56,275 nucleotides of DNA. Source: Buchnera aphidicola (Periphyllus aceris). GTDB taxonomy: Bacteria > Pseudomonadota > Gammaproteobacteria > Enterobacterales > Enterobacteriaceae. A program made the translations under genes and the position numbers. Shown here in pieces: positions 37,502 to 49,126 of the stretch. The stretch lies in contig JAAMXG010000004.1 in NCBI GenBank assembly GCA_011754245.1, positions 1 through 56,275 on the forward strand. Direction: 5' to 3'. The first letter of the stretch is position 1, and each line of letters starts with the position of its first letter. Under the pieces are notes generated by a model, which worked only from the letters and a program-made list of their open reading frames with translations, was not told the origin of the DNA and did no database searches.

Positions 37502-39241
37502 TTATTTTATTTTTTGTGATTTGTACATTTTATAATATTGTTTTTTTATTTTAATTAATTGTTTGTGATTTCCTTTTTCGATAATACGACCTTTATCTAA
37601 TACTATGATTTGATCTGCTTTTTTTACGGTTTCTAATCTATGAGCAATCATTATTAAAGTTGTTTTATTTTTAATTTTTAATAAAGATTTTTGTATCAAT
37701 TTTTCTGTATATATATCTATATTTGCAGTTGCTTCATCTAAAATTAGTATTTTTGGATTATTTATTAACGCTCGTGCAATAGAAATTAGTTGTTTTTGTC
37801 CAACTGAAATGTTATTTCCTTTTTCGCTTAATATAGTTTGTATTCCTTTTTTAAAAGAAGATATTACAGGTAGTAAATGAGATAGTTTTAATACTTTATT
37901 TAGTTGTTTTTTAGAGATCTTTTTTCCTAAAGTAATATTTTGTAAAATAGTATTTGGAAATATTACTGGTTCTTGTTGTATTATAGACACAGATTTTCTT
38001 AAAGATTGATGACTAATTTTTTCAATTTTTTTGTTATCTAAAAAAATTGATCCAGATTTTGGTAAATAATATCCCATTAATAAATTTGCTAAAGTACTTT
38101 TTCCACTTCCTGTTTTTCCAACAAAAGCAATAAATTTATTGGATTTAATATCAATGTTTATGTTAGATAAAGTATTATAAAAATTTTTCTTATATTTAAA
38201 AAACAATTTTTTTATAAATATTTTTCCTGTTTTAAGATTTTTGTTGATTTTTCCGTATTTTTGTTTCGGTATATCCATTAATTCAAAAATTCTTTCTCCT
38301 GAAACAATTGCTTTTTGTAAAAGTGGTTGTTGACTTGAAACTGAAATTAGTGGTTCGTTCAATCTAGATAAATAACTAATGAAAGCATATAATACTCCTA
38401 CTTTAAAAGTATTTTCGTTAGATACAATACATAAAAACATAATACCGCATAATATCAATGAAGATAATAAATTTAATAAAGGTCTTAATAAAAATCCTTC
38501 TAGTTTTAATGCTTTCATTTTATATTTGTAATGCATATAACTAGTATTAATAATTTGTTTTTTAAACTTTTTTTCTTGATTAAATTGTTGAATAATTGAG
38601 ATTCCATTAACAATTTCATTAAATTCATGATATATTTTCGATAAAAAATATCTTATTTTTTTTAATATAGGAACGCTATAATTTTGATAGGTAATAATAA
38701 TAAGAATTACAATAGGTATTAAAATCATTGAAATTAATGCCATTTTCCATGATAAAATAAACATTGCTATTAAAACTATTAATACTAAAACAGAACTATT
38801 TACAATAGAACCAAGTATAGTATCATATAGTTCTCTTACTGATTCAGTATCATTAGTTATTTTTGATATGATATGTCCTATTGGTTGACTATCATATATT
38901 TCAATAGGTAAAAGTAAGGTAGATTTCATTATATCATATCTTAAATTTTGAATAATTTTTATAGATATTTTATTAAATATAATATTTTGAGAATAATATA
39001 AAATTACAGAAGTTATTTGTAATACAATAAAACTGATAATGTTGAACAACACAATCGTTGTTGAAAATTCATGTTTTTCTAATATATTTTTAATAAAATT
39101 ACTAATTAATATAGGTCCTAAAACTTCAGATAAAGCAGCAGATAAAAGTAAAAAAATTCCAAAATATAATAGTTTTTGAAAAGGTTGTACATATTTTGAA
39201 AGTCTTTTGAGAGTTGGCCAATATTTTATAAAATTATTCAT
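37502..39241 (-). CDS. mdlB: ABC transporter ATP-binding/permease MdlB
   Basis: ABC exporter: VGKTGSGKSTL, ISVGQKQLISIARAL, ILDEATANID; second gene of the mdl pair. Confidence 0.9.
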   Translation of the reverse strand: MNNFIKYWPTLKRLSKYVQPFQKLLYFGIFLLLSAALSEVLGPILISNFIKNILEKHEFSTTIVLFNIISFIVLQITSVILYYSQNIIFNKISIKIIQNLRYDIMKSTLLLPIEIYDSQPIGHIISKITNDTESVRELYDTILGSIVNSSVLVLIVLIAMFILSWKMALISMILIPIVILIIITYQNYSVPILKKIRYFLSKIYHEFNEIVNGISIIQQFNQEKKFKKQIINTSYMHYKYKMKALKLEGFLLRPLLNLLSSLILCGIMFLCIVSNENTFKVGVLYAFISYLSRLNEPLISVSSQQPLLQKAIVSGERIFELMDIPKQKYGKINKNLKTGKIFIKKLFFKYKKNFYNTLSNINIDIKSNKFIAFVGKTGSGKSTLANLLMGYYLPKSGSIFLDNKKIEKISHQSLRKSVSIIQQEPVIFPNTILQNITLGKKISKKQLNKVLKLSHLLPVISSFKKGIQTILSEKGNNISVGQKQLISIARALINNPKILILDEATANIDIYTEKLIQKSLLKIKNKTTLIMIAHRLETVKKADQIIVLDKGRIIEKGNHKQLIKIKKQYYKMYKSQKIK

Positions 39242-39271
39242 TTTAATTTCTTTTTTTTTTTATATTTTTTG

Positions 39272-40996
39272 TTATGATGCTTTATAAGAAAAAGAGTTTT
39301 TATACCAATTTTTTTTTTTAATCAGTGAAGTATGATTTCCTTTATTAATAATTTCTCCTTTTTTCATTACGATAATTTCGTCTGATTTTTTTAGTATTGA
39401 AGTTTTATGAGAACTTATTATTATTGTTGTATATTTACTTTTCCATTTAAAAATATTTTTAATAATTGTTTTTGATGTTTTTCCATCTATTGCTGATAAT
39501 GCATCGTCTAAAATTAAAATTTCTGGTTTTAAAATTAAAGCACGAGCAATAGCTATTCTTTGTTTTTGCCCTCCTGATAATAAAATTCCTTTTTCTCCTA
39601 TTAATGTGTCATATGTATTTTTTAATTTTAAAATTTCATTTGTTAATGCTACTATATCAAGGTATTTTTTGACTTTTTTTAAAGGTATATACTTATTTCC
39701 AAAAGTAATATTATTTATAATAGTATCTGAAAATAAAAATATTTCTTGATTGACTATAGATATTTTTTTTCTCCATTGTTTTAATTGAAATTTTTTTAAT
39801 GGTGTTTTTCCATATAATATTTTTCCTTCACAAATATCATAATTTCTTTGAATAATTTTTATTAACGTACTTTTTCCTGAACCGGTAGGTCCACAAATTC
39901 CTAAAATTTTTCCGTTATGTATAGAAAGTGAAATATTTTTTAATACAGGTTGTGTGTTTTTTTCATAAAAAAATTTTTTTATTAAAATTTTTATTTTTTT
40001 TGGTTTTTTGGGAACAGATTTATTTCCATTTTTTAATTTAGTTGGATAAGTAATTATTTTTTGTATTCGATTCCATGCTGAACTTCCTCTTTCAACAATA
40101 TTGAACATCCATGCTAAAGCTAACATGGGCCAAATCATTAATCCTAGATACATAATAAAACTTGTTAATTGCCCTAAAGTAATTTTATTATTCCAAACTA
40201 ACCAACTTCCAATAGAAATTGTTAAAAGGTTCGAAAAAGCAATAGATAGATAAATAACTGGATCAAATTTTGCATCGACTTTAGTTACTTTCATACTTCT
40301 ATTACTTGATTTTTTGACTAATTTTTCAAATTCTTTTAATTGAAATTTTTCTAATCCATATGCTCTAATCATTCTGATACTAGTTAAAATTTCTTGAGTT
40401 TTATTATTTAATGCTGAAAAAGAAATTTGATATTTAAAAAATTTTTTATGAAGTTCTTTCCCATATTTTTTTATAAAAATAGTCATAATAGGCATTGGAA
40501 TTAATGCAAAAAAAGTTAATTTATAACTTATTTGAGTACACATTACTATTAGTACAGAAATACCCATTACTAGGGAATCAACTAGTGTGAGAACTCCTTC
40601 TCCAGCTGCAAAGATAATACGTTCAATGTCATTACTTACTCGTGTGATTAGGTCTCCTGTTCTATTTTTAATATAAAAATCTTGATTTTGTTGAACAATT
40701 GAATTATAGAATAATGTTCTTAATTTAATTGCTAATTTATATGATGCTCCAAATAGTAATATTCTCCATATATATCTTAATAAATATGTTGTAATAGCAA
40801 TAAATATCATAATATAAATTAATTTTATTGAATCATGAAATTTTAAATTTTTTTTTACAATTGAATCCACAATTTTTCCAACTATTTTTGGAGGAATAGT
40901 TTGTAAACATGCTACAATAATTAATATTATAATTGATCCAGTATATCTTTTCCATTCTTGAAGAAAATACCAATTTAATTGTTTAAATAATCGCAC
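39272..40996 (-). CDS. mdlA: ABC transporter ATP-binding/permease MdlA
   Basis: CGPTGSGKSTLIKII, LSGGQKQRIAIARAL; first gene of the mdl pair. Confidence 0.9.
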   Translation of the reverse strand: MRLFKQLNWYFLQEWKRYTGSIIILIIVACLQTIPPKIVGKIVDSIVKKNLKFHDSIKLIYIMIFIAITTYLLRYIWRILLFGASYKLAIKLRTLFYNSIVQQNQDFYIKNRTGDLITRVSNDIERIIFAAGEGVLTLVDSLVMGISVLIVMCTQISYKLTFFALIPMPIMTIFIKKYGKELHKKFFKYQISFSALNNKTQEILTSIRMIRAYGLEKFQLKEFEKLVKKSSNRSMKVTKVDAKFDPVIYLSIAFSNLLTISIGSWLVWNNKITLGQLTSFIMYLGLMIWPMLALAWMFNIVERGSSAWNRIQKIITYPTKLKNGNKSVPKKPKKIKILIKKFFYEKNTQPVLKNISLSIHNGKILGICGPTGSGKSTLIKIIQRNYDICEGKILYGKTPLKKFQLKQWRKKISIVNQEIFLFSDTIINNITFGNKYIPLKKVKKYLDIVALTNEILKLKNTYDTLIGEKGILLSGGQKQRIAIARALILKPEILILDDALSAIDGKTSKTIIKNIFKWKSKYTTIIISSHKTSILKKSDEIIVMKKGEIINKGNHTSLIKKKNWYKNSFSYKAS

Positions 40997-41059
40997 AAGA
41001 TAACCTTAGTAATTTAATATTTTAAAAAAAAACATTATTTATGAATTGAAGTGGAGTAT

Positions 41060-42583
41060 TTAAAATTTTTTTAAAAGTAAATTTTTATTTTTAGATTTTT
41101 TTTTAAAAATAAGATATTTATTATTATATTTTATTTTAGATTTTGAACGTAAATTTTTTAAGATAAGATTCATTAATAATTTTTGATTTAAAAGTTTGGA
41201 TCGAATGTCTAAATTATTTTTTTTATTTTTATTCATTTTTATATATTTTTTTTTAAATAATTTTAATATTATCCATTTTTTTTTATAATCAGTTATTTTA
41301 ACATAAATTGGTTTTTTATTATTAAATTTTTTATTGAAAGGATTAATATCTTTTAAAAATTTTTTTTTCTTTTTTTTAGTATTGTATATTTTTTTTTTAA
41401 ATTTTAATTTTTCATTATTAAAAGTTTTAAAGGATTGTTTATTTAGTTCTCGTTCTATTTTTTTTAATTTTTTATATGCTTTAATTTTTGCTTTATTTAT
41501 TTTTAATAAGTGTTTTATTTGTTTTTTACTGTTTTTAAATGATTTATTTTTTTCTTTTTTAAATCCTATTATTTGAATATAAAAATTTTTATTTTTATCT
41601 TGTAAATGATAATTTATATAATTTTTTTTTTTATCAATTTTATAATATTTTTGCATTTTTAAAAAATTTATTATTTTTTTAAAATTAATTTGTTTAGGTA
41701 TTTTTTTTATTGTAAACCACTTTGTTTGATTTGACTTAATTTTTGAAATTTTTTCTATTAAATTAAAGTAGTTTTTTTTATTAATAGACAAATTATTTAT
41801 TTGTTTTTGTATATTTAAAATTTTAAAATATTTTTTTTTATCATTATAGTATTTTTTTGATAATTGAGATAAATCTAAAAATTTTAATTTAAATTTTCTA
41901 TGAAAAACAAAAAAATTTTTATTTTTATTATAAAAATTTAATATTTCTTTATTAGAAACTTTTTGTTTAGATACTAATTTTTTAAAATTTAATAATGCTT
42001 TTTTATAAAATATTATTTTTGATTTTTTTTTATAATTTAATTTTTTTTCGTTTTTCAATAAGAATTCTGAATTTATTATATCATTTAAAAAGTAGTTTTG
42101 AACTAAATTATCATTTAGTATTTTCAAATATTCTTGTTCAGTTAAATTATTTTCAGCTAAAAATTTAATATATTTGGTTTTATTAAATTTATTTTTTGTT
42201 TTAAAAATGTCTAATTTAGATATTAAGTTTTCAATATTTTTTCTTTTGTTTGTAATATTAAGTTTATTTAAGTAATTTTCAATTAATATATTATTAATTT
42301 CTTTTGAAATAATTTTATTATATAAATTTTTTATTTTATTTTGATGTTCTATAATTTTAAAATATTTTTCTTTATTTTTTGATTTTATTTGATTTAATTT
42401 ATTAACTAAAAGATCTTGAATTTTATTTTTTTTAATTAGTATGTTATTTACTTCTACTAACCACGATTTATTGTAATTATTCATGTAATTATTAAAATTA
42501 GTAATAATAATAGAAGTGATTAAAGTAATTAAAATTATTTTTAAAATAATTTTTTTACATAATGAAAAAGATTTTATATTCAT
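41060..42583 (-). CDS. ppiD: Highly diverged PpiD-like periplasmic chaperone
   Basis: Single N-terminal TM segment, SurA_N-like region, directly next to lon; about 507 aa, very Lys/Asn-rich. Confidence 0.75.
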   Translation of the reverse strand: MNIKSFSLCKKIILKIILITLITSIIITNFNNYMNNYNKSWLVEVNNILIKKNKIQDLLVNKLNQIKSKNKEKYFKIIEHQNKIKNLYNKIISKEINNILIENYLNKLNITNKRKNIENLISKLDIFKTKNKFNKTKYIKFLAENNLTEQEYLKILNDNLVQNYFLNDIINSEFLLKNEKKLNYKKKSKIIFYKKALLNFKKLVSKQKVSNKEILNFYNKNKNFFVFHRKFKLKFLDLSQLSKKYYNDKKKYFKILNIQKQINNLSINKKNYFNLIEKISKIKSNQTKWFTIKKIPKQINFKKIINFLKMQKYYKIDKKKNYINYHLQDKNKNFYIQIIGFKKEKNKSFKNSKKQIKHLLKINKAKIKAYKKLKKIERELNKQSFKTFNNEKLKFKKKIYNTKKKKKKFLKDINPFNKKFNNKKPIYVKITDYKKKWIILKLFKKKYIKMNKNKKNNLDIRSKLLNQKLLMNLILKNLRSKSKIKYNNKYLIFKKKSKNKNLLLKKF

Positions 42584-42678
42584 TTTATTAAATCCATCTT
42601 TTTAAATAATTTATAATAAAAAATATTATTTTTTATTTTTATTTTTTAAATAAAATTTTATTTTAAAAGATATATTAT

Positions 42679-45009
42679 TTATTTATAAGGGTTCTTTTCT
42701 AAAGATAATTTAAATACTTCATTAATGTTTTTTACTAAATGTATTTTTATTTTAGAAAGTATTTTTTTTGGGATTTTATGTAAATCTTTTTTATTTTCAT
42801 AAGGAATTATAACATTTTTAATTTTTTCTTGATGAGCAGATAAAAGTTTTTCTCGTAATCCTCCAATAGCTATTACATTGCCATTTAGAGTAATTTCTCC
42901 AGTCATAGCAAAATTTTTTTTAACTGGATTTTTTGTTAAGGAAGAAGTTATAGCTGTACATATTGAAATTCCCGCACTTGGTCCATCTTTTGGAGTAGCT
43001 CCTTCAGGAATGTGGACATGAATATCATTTTTTTCATAAAAATCTTTAGGAATTTTTAATTTATCTATTTTTGTACGAATAACTGTAATAGCTGTTTGAA
43101 TAGATTCTTTCATTATTTTTCCTAAATATCCAGTAAATGATAATTTTCCTTTTCCTGCAATACACACAGATTGAATTTTTAGTAATTCTCCTCCAAATTT
43201 TGTCCATGCTAAACCTATTACTTCTCCTATTTCGTTTTTTTTATTATTTTTAATTGTATAATTTTTTTTTATTCCTAAATATTTTTTTAAGTTTTTTTTG
43301 TTTATTTGTATTTTTTTAATTTTTTTATTTAGAAGTATTTTTTTTACTATTTTTCTGCATATTTTAGAAATTTGTTTTTCTAAATTTCTTACTCCAAATT
43401 CTTTTGTATAATCACGAATAATTTGTATTACAGCTGATTTTGTAATTGAAATTTCATTTTTTTTTAGAGCATTTTCTTTAATTTGTTTTGGTTTGAGATA
43501 TGAATTATATATTTTTATTTTTTCATCTTCTGTATATCCATGTAATCTTATAATTTCCATTCTATCAAGTAATGGAAGAGGAATATTAAGAGAATTTGCA
43601 GTAGCAATAAACATAACTTCTGATAGATCATAGCTAAATTCTAAATAATTATCATTAAATGAACAATTTTGTTCAGGATCTAGTACTTCTAATAATGCAG
43701 AAGATGCATCAGATCTTGCTTCATAAGACATTTTATCTATTTCATCTAACAAAAATAATGGATTTTTTACACCAGTTTTTGAAATATTTTGTATTATTTT
43801 ACCTGGCATGGAACCAATATATGTTCTTCTATGACCTCGAATTTCTGATTCATCTTTTATTCCACCTAATGACATTCTAGTATATTTTCTTCCTGTAGCT
43901 TTTGCTATGGATTTTCCAAGTGATGTTTTACCTACACCAGGAGGGCCTACAAAGCATAAAATTGGTCCTTTTATTTTTTTCATTCTATTTTGTACTGCTA
44001 AATATTCTAATATTCTGTTTTTAATTTTTTCTAGACCATAGTGATTATTATTTAATATTGATAAAGCGTTTGATAGTGTGTTTTTTATTATTGTTTGTTT
44101 TGTCCAAGGAACTTTTATCATCCATTCAATATAGCTTCTTACAACTGTTGTTTCAGAAGACATATATGGCATTTGTTTAAGTCTTTTTATTTCTTTTATA
44201 ACTTCTTTTTCTATTTTTTTGGGCATTTTAGATTTGAAAACTTTTTTTTTTAAAATAGAAGATTCGTTGAAATCTTTATCATTTTTTCCAAGTTCTTTTT
44301 TTATTGCTTTTATTTGTTCATTAAGATAATATTCTTTTTGATTTTTTTCCATTTGTTTTTTTATTCTAATTCTTATATTTTTTTCAATTTTAAACAATTT
44401 AATTTCAGATTCTAGTATTATCATTAATTTTTTAAATCTTTTATTTACATCTATTTGTTCTAATATTTTTTGTTTTTCAAGTAATTTACAAGGAATATAA
44501 CTAGAAATTGTATCAGTCAATTTATTAATATTTTTTATTTTTTTTAATGATTCTAAAACATTTTGAGGAATTTTTTCATTGAAATTTATATATTTTTCAA
44601 ATTGATTTAGAATTGTTCTTTTTAAAATAATTTGTTTTTCTTTTTTTATTTTTTTTAAAGAAATAAATTTTACTATTCCTATTAAATTGTTTTTTTTTGT
44701 ACTTAAATTAATTATTTTTGCTCTTTTTTTTCCTTCTATTAAAACTTTTACTGTTCCATCTGGTAGTTTTAAACATTGTAAAATAGATGATATTGTTCCA
44801 ATTTTAAATAAATCTTTTATTACTGGTTTTTCTATTGAATATTTTTTTTGTGTTACTAACATAATTTTTTTATTAATTTTTAACGCAATGTCAATTAATT
44901 TAATTGATTTTTTTCGAGCTATAAATAATGGAATTACCATATTTGGATATACAACTGTATCTCTTAATGGTAAAATTGGAATTTTAATATATTTATCTTC
45001 TTTTTTCAT
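42679..45009 (-). CDS. lon: Lon protease
   Basis: CFVGPPGVGKTSLGKSIA, LDEIDKMS, catalytic PKDGPSAGI. Confidence 0.98.
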   Translation of the reverse strand: MKKEDKYIKIPILPLRDTVVYPNMVIPLFIARKKSIKLIDIALKINKKIMLVTQKKYSIEKPVIKDLFKIGTISSILQCLKLPDGTVKVLIEGKKRAKIINLSTKKNNLIGIVKFISLKKIKKEKQIILKRTILNQFEKYINFNEKIPQNVLESLKKIKNINKLTDTISSYIPCKLLEKQKILEQIDVNKRFKKLMIILESEIKLFKIEKNIRIRIKKQMEKNQKEYYLNEQIKAIKKELGKNDKDFNESSILKKKVFKSKMPKKIEKEVIKEIKRLKQMPYMSSETTVVRSYIEWMIKVPWTKQTIIKNTLSNALSILNNNHYGLEKIKNRILEYLAVQNRMKKIKGPILCFVGPPGVGKTSLGKSIAKATGRKYTRMSLGGIKDESEIRGHRRTYIGSMPGKIIQNISKTGVKNPLFLLDEIDKMSYEARSDASSALLEVLDPEQNCSFNDNYLEFSYDLSEVMFIATANSLNIPLPLLDRMEIIRLHGYTEDEKIKIYNSYLKPKQIKENALKKNEISITKSAVIQIIRDYTKEFGVRNLEKQISKICRKIVKKILLNKKIKKIQINKKNLKKYLGIKKNYTIKNNKKNEIGEVIGLAWTKFGGELLKIQSVCIAGKGKLSFTGYLGKIMKESIQTAITVIRTKIDKLKIPKDFYEKNDIHVHIPEGATPKDGPSAGISICTAITSSLTKNPVKKNFAMTGEITLNGNVIAIGGLREKLLSAHQEKIKNVIIPYENKKDLHKIPKKILSKIKIHLVKNINEVFKLSLEKNPYK

Positions 45010-45161
45010 ATTATTTTCTCTTTTTTTTAATTTTTAAAAAATTTTAATTAAATTTTTTAAATATTTGAAACATAAAAATTATTTTTTAATTAATGTAAAT
45101 AAAAAATTATTAATATTAATCAAATAAAAAAATTATTTTTTTTTATTTTATTATTTTTTTT

Positions 45162-46415
45162 TTAAAATGTTTTTTTTAATAAAATTTGAGGAGAAGTATT
45201 TTTCATAACTGTAGATTCATTAATTATTACTTTATCAACATTTGAAATAGATGGTAAGTTATACATTGTTTCTAATAACATTTTTTCTAATATAGCTCTT
45301 AATCCTCTTGCTCCAGATTTTTTTAATATAGATTTTTCAGCTATTTTTTTAATTGATTTTTTACAAAATTCTAATTTAATTCCATCCATTTTAAAAAGTT
45401 CTTTATATTGTTTTATAAGAGCATTTTTAGGTTGACATAAAATTTTTATTAATTCATTGGTATTTAAAGCATTTAGTGTTGTTATAATTGGTAATCTACC
45501 TATAAATTCTGGAATCATTCCAAATTTAATTAAATCTGTTGGTTCTAATTGTATTAGATTTTTTTTTTGTATAGTTTTTTTTTGATAATTTTTTTTCAAA
45601 AATCCAATTTTTGTACTTTTATTAATTCTTTGTTCAATTATTTTTTCAAGTCCAGAAAAAGTTCCTCCACATATAAATAAAATTTTTGATGTATCAATTT
45701 GAATAAATTCTTGTTGTGGATGTTTTCTTCCTCCTTGTGGAGAAACAGAAGCTATTGTTCCTTCTATTATTTTTAATAACGATTGTTGTACTCCTTCTCC
45801 AGAAACATCTCTAGTAATTGATGGATTATTTGATTTTTTTGATATTTTATCTATTTCATCTATATAAATTATTCCAGTTTGAGCTTTATTTACATCATAG
45901 TTACATTTTTGTAGCAATTTTTGTAAAATGTTTTCTACATCTTCTCCAACATATCCTGCTTCAGTTAACGTGGTTGCATCAGAAATTGAAAATGGAACAT
46001 TTAATGATTTGGCTAATGTTTCAGCGAGTAAAGTTTTACCACTTCCTGTAGGCCCAATAATTAATATATTACTTTTACCAATTTCTATTTTATTTTTCTT
46101 AATTTTTTCTTTTTTATATAAACGTTTATAATGATTATATACAGCAACTGATAAAACTTTTTTAGGTTTATTTTGACCTATTACATATTCGTCTAACTTT
46201 TTTTTGATTTGATGGGGTTTTGGAAGTTCGTTATATTTTTTAAAAAAAAATTGTTTTTTTTTGTATTCTTCAGTAAGAATATTATTACATAAATAAATAC
46301 ATTGATCACATATATAAGCTGCAGAACCAGCAATTATTTTTTTTACTTCATTTTGATTTTTTTTACAAAAAGAACAATATAATTTATTATTATCTGTTTG
46401 ATTTTTATTTGTCAT
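45162..46415 (-). CDS. clpX: ClpX ATPase
   Basis: C-x2-C zinc finger, [27 protein letters not shown]. Confidence 0.98.
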   Translation of the reverse strand: MTNKNQTDNNKLYCSFCKKNQNEVKKIIAGSAAYICDQCIYLCNNILTEEYKKKQFFFKKYNELPKPHQIKKKLDEYVIGQNKPKKVLSVAVYNHYKRLYKKEKIKKNKIEIGKSNILIIGPTGSGKTLLAETLAKSLNVPFSISDATTLTEAGYVGEDVENILQKLLQKCNYDVNKAQTGIIYIDEIDKISKKSNNPSITRDVSGEGVQQSLLKIIEGTIASVSPQGGRKHPQQEFIQIDTSKILFICGGTFSGLEKIIEQRINKSTKIGFLKKNYQKKTIQKKNLIQLEPTDLIKFGMIPEFIGRLPIITTLNALNTNELIKILCQPKNALIKQYKELFKMDGIKLEFCKKSIKKIAEKSILKKSGARGLRAILEKMLLETMYNLPSISNVDKVIINESTVMKNTSPQILLKKTF

Positions 46416-46457
46416 GAATTTTCTCTTAATATTATATTAAAATTTTTTAATATTTAA

Positions 46458-47090
46458 TTATTTTCTTTTTATATTCTGACTATTTTTATTTAAAATTGAA
46501 TCTATTAAACCGTATTCAAGAGCTTCTTTAGCTGATAAGAAATAATCTCTTTCTGTATCTTTTTGTATTTGTTTAATATTTTTTTTTGTATGTCGAGATA
46601 ATATTTCATTAATATTTTTTTTAATTTTATATATTTCTAATGCATGTATTTTTATATCAGATGCTTGTCCTTTATAACCTCCTAAAGGTTGGTGTATCAT
46701 AATTCTAGAATTTGGTAAACTAAATCTTTTGCCTTTTTTTCCAGAAGAAAGTATTATAGCAGCCATAGATGATGCTTGTCCTACACATATTGTGTTTACG
46801 TCTGGTTGAATAAATTTTATAGTATCATATATAGATAATCCAGAAGATACAATTCCTCCTGGTGAATTTATATATAAAAATATATCTTTTTTTATGTTTT
46901 CAGATTCTAGAAATAATAATTGCGCAATAATCAGATTAGATAAATCATCATTAATTTCTCCTGTTAAGAATATTATTCTTTCTCTTAATAAACGAGAATA
47001 AATATCAAATGATCTTTCTCCAGAATATGTTTTTTCTACTACAATAGGTATTAAATTTTGATTTTTAATAGATTTTTTTTTATAAAACAT
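46458..47090 (-). CDS. clpP: ClpP protease
   Basis: [30 protein letters not shown]. Confidence 0.98.
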   Translation of the reverse strand: MFYKKKSIKNQNLIPIVVEKTYSGERSFDIYSRLLRERIIFLTGEINDDLSNLIIAQLLFLESENIKKDIFLYINSPGGIVSSGLSIYDTIKFIQPDVNTICVGQASSMAAIILSSGKKGKRFSLPNSRIMIHQPLGGYKGQASDIKIHALEIYKIKKNINEILSRHTKKNIKQIQKDTERDYFLSAKEALEYGLIDSILNKNSQNIKRK

Positions 47091-47134
47091 TTTTTTTCCT
47101 TTTTATGAAAATTTTTTTAAAATAATTGTATTTT

Positions 47135-48433
47135 TTACAGTTGAATATTTTTATGTATTTTAAAAGCTTTGTTAAAAGAACAATTTTTATTTTTTATGAA
47201 TGTGTATTTAAAAATAAATGAAAATGCTTTATTTATTAATAATATTTTTCTAATATTATTTTTTAGTATATTTTTTTCAGTTTTATCTAATTTATTTTTA
47301 TAAAAATTTTTTATTGTTTGTTGATATATTTGTTTTATTACTTGATTACTAATAAATAATGATTCATTTGTAATAATTTTATTAAGTATATAATTTGTTT
47401 TAAGTTCTATTTTAGATTTTTTTATTATATTTATGTTGTATGATTTTTTAAATATATTATTTTGTTTTTTATATTTTAAAAAAATATTTTTTTTAATGAT
47501 TCGTATTTGATTTATTTTTTCTTGTTTAGAAAATTTTTTTTTAAAAATTTTATTCCATTTTTTTGTAAATTGATTTTTTAAATTTTCTTCAGTAATTTTT
47601 TTTGATTCTTCTTTTAAGTTTAAAAGAATATTTTTTTTTAATTCTTTAATATTTTTTATCTGTAATCCAAGGTTTTGAATTTTTTTAAAATTTATTTTAT
47701 TATTTTCTTTTTTTTTTATTTTAAGAATTTTAATTATAAAAAAATTTATTTTTTCAGTAATTTTTTTTTCTGGATGATATTTTGAAAATTTAATTTTTAC
47801 AATTATTTTATCATTTTTCTTTTTATTAATGAGTTTTTTATATATTTTTTTTAATAAAAAATTTTTGTTCATGATAATTTGAAAATTATTTTTTTTTATT
47901 ATAACTTTTTTATTTTTTGAAAGTAATTTAAAATTAATATAAACTTTATTATGTTCTTTTATTAATCCATCTTTGGAAATCCATTTAGATATATTTTTTT
48001 GAAAATTTAAAATTAATTTATTAATATCTTTTTTTTTTACTTTGATATTTAATTTACAAAGTTTAATTTTTTTTAACTTTTTTAACAACATATGATAATT
48101 AATATTAAATTCTATTGTATAATTTAAGTCTATTCCTTTTTTATATTTTTCTAAAAAGTATTGTACATTTGAATATTTTTTAATATTTTTTTTTTTTATA
48201 TATTTTAAAAAATTTTTATTTATTATTTTTTCTAGAATTTCTTTAATAATATTTTTTTTAAATTTTTTTTTAATTAATTGTATAGGAGCTTTTCCTTTAC
48301 GAAATCCGTCAATTATTGTATTTTTTTTAAGCAATAAAAGTTTTTTAAATATTTTTTTTTTAATTTTTTTAGATGAGATTACATTTTTTATTTGTATTTT
48401 TTTTTTATTATTTTTTGTAACAGTCAGGTTCAC
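47135..48433 (-). CDS. tig: Trigger factor (very diverged)
   Basis: DGFRKGKAP ribosome-binding signature; upstream of clpP-clpX. Confidence 0.9.
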   Translation of the reverse strand: MNLTVTKNNKKKIQIKNVISSKKIKKKIFKKLLLLKKNTIIDGFRKGKAPIQLIKKKFKKNIIKEILEKIINKNFLKYIKKKNIKKYSNVQYFLEKYKKGIDLNYTIEFNINYHMLLKKLKKIKLCKLNIKVKKKDINKLILNFQKNISKWISKDGLIKEHNKVYINFKLLSKNKKVIIKKNNFQIIMNKNFLLKKIYKKLINKKKNDKIIVKIKFSKYHPEKKITEKINFFIIKILKIKKKENNKINFKKIQNLGLQIKNIKELKKNILLNLKEESKKITEENLKNQFTKKWNKIFKKKFSKQEKINQIRIIKKNIFLKYKKQNNIFKKSYNINIIKKSKIELKTNYILNKIITNESLFISNQVIKQIYQQTIKNFYKNKLDKTEKNILKNNIRKILLINKAFSFIFKYTFIKNKNCSFNKAFKIHKNIQL

Positions 48434-48508
48434 ATATACCTCTTTTATTATTTATTATTTTTTTTTTAAACTTCAATATTTTAAAATTTTTTTATATAAA
48501 TAAATTTT

Positions 48509-48808
48509 TTATTGATTTATACATTTTGTAGAGGAAAATTTTTTATTTATTTCAACATCCCATTCTTTTTTTGTATATGTAAATATTTCTATTCCATATA
48601 TATTTATATTTATTTCATTGGATAAAATATTATAAATTATTTGATGTCTTCTTAATATGTTTATTTTATAAAAATCATTACTAACAACAATTATTTTATA
48701 ATGAGAGTTTTTTTTATTAAATTTTTTATGTGCATTGCTTATATTATATATTTTAATATATTTTATTTTTATTTTATTTTTTATTTTTTTTTTAATAATT
48801 TTTTTCAT
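48509..48808 (-). CDS. bolA: BolA family protein
   Basis: SHYKIIVVSNDF, RHQIIYNIL, YTKKEW; upstream of tig. Confidence 0.9.
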   Translation of the reverse strand: MKKIIKKKIKNKIKIKYIKIYNISNAHKKFNKKNSHYKIIVVSNDFYKINILRRHQIIYNILSNEININIYGIEIFTYTKKEWDVEINKKFSSTKCINQ

Positions 48809-48883
48809 ATTTATTTTTTTTATTGTTTTTTTTAAAGTTAGTATATTTTATTTATTTTTAATTAATTTTAATTTTATTATAAA

Positions 48884-48959
48884 TTTTTTTTTAATTATAA
48901 AAAAATTTTTAATTTATAAATTTTTTTTTTTAATTATAAAAAATTTTTTAATTTATAAA
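48884..48959. repeat. Imperfect tandem duplication of a 37/39-nt unit between bolA and cyoA
   Basis: T9-AATTATAA-A5-T5-AATTTATAAA followed by T11-AATTATAA-A4-T6-AATTTATAAA. Confidence 0.8.
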
Positions 48960-49126
48960 TTTCTTATATAATTATATTATGAAAAATATATTTCAATACT
49001 TTTATTTTAATATTAAGATAATCTTATTTTTTGTATATTTTTTAAAATATATAAAATTTTTTTATTTTTTTATTTTAAAATATTATAAAATATAAAAAAA
49101 TATTTTTAAATTTTTTGAGGTTTATT

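Noticed and set aside
48735-48971. 78-aa Phe/Ile-rich plus-strand ORF
   Set aside because: Antisense to bolA plus intergenic T-tracts
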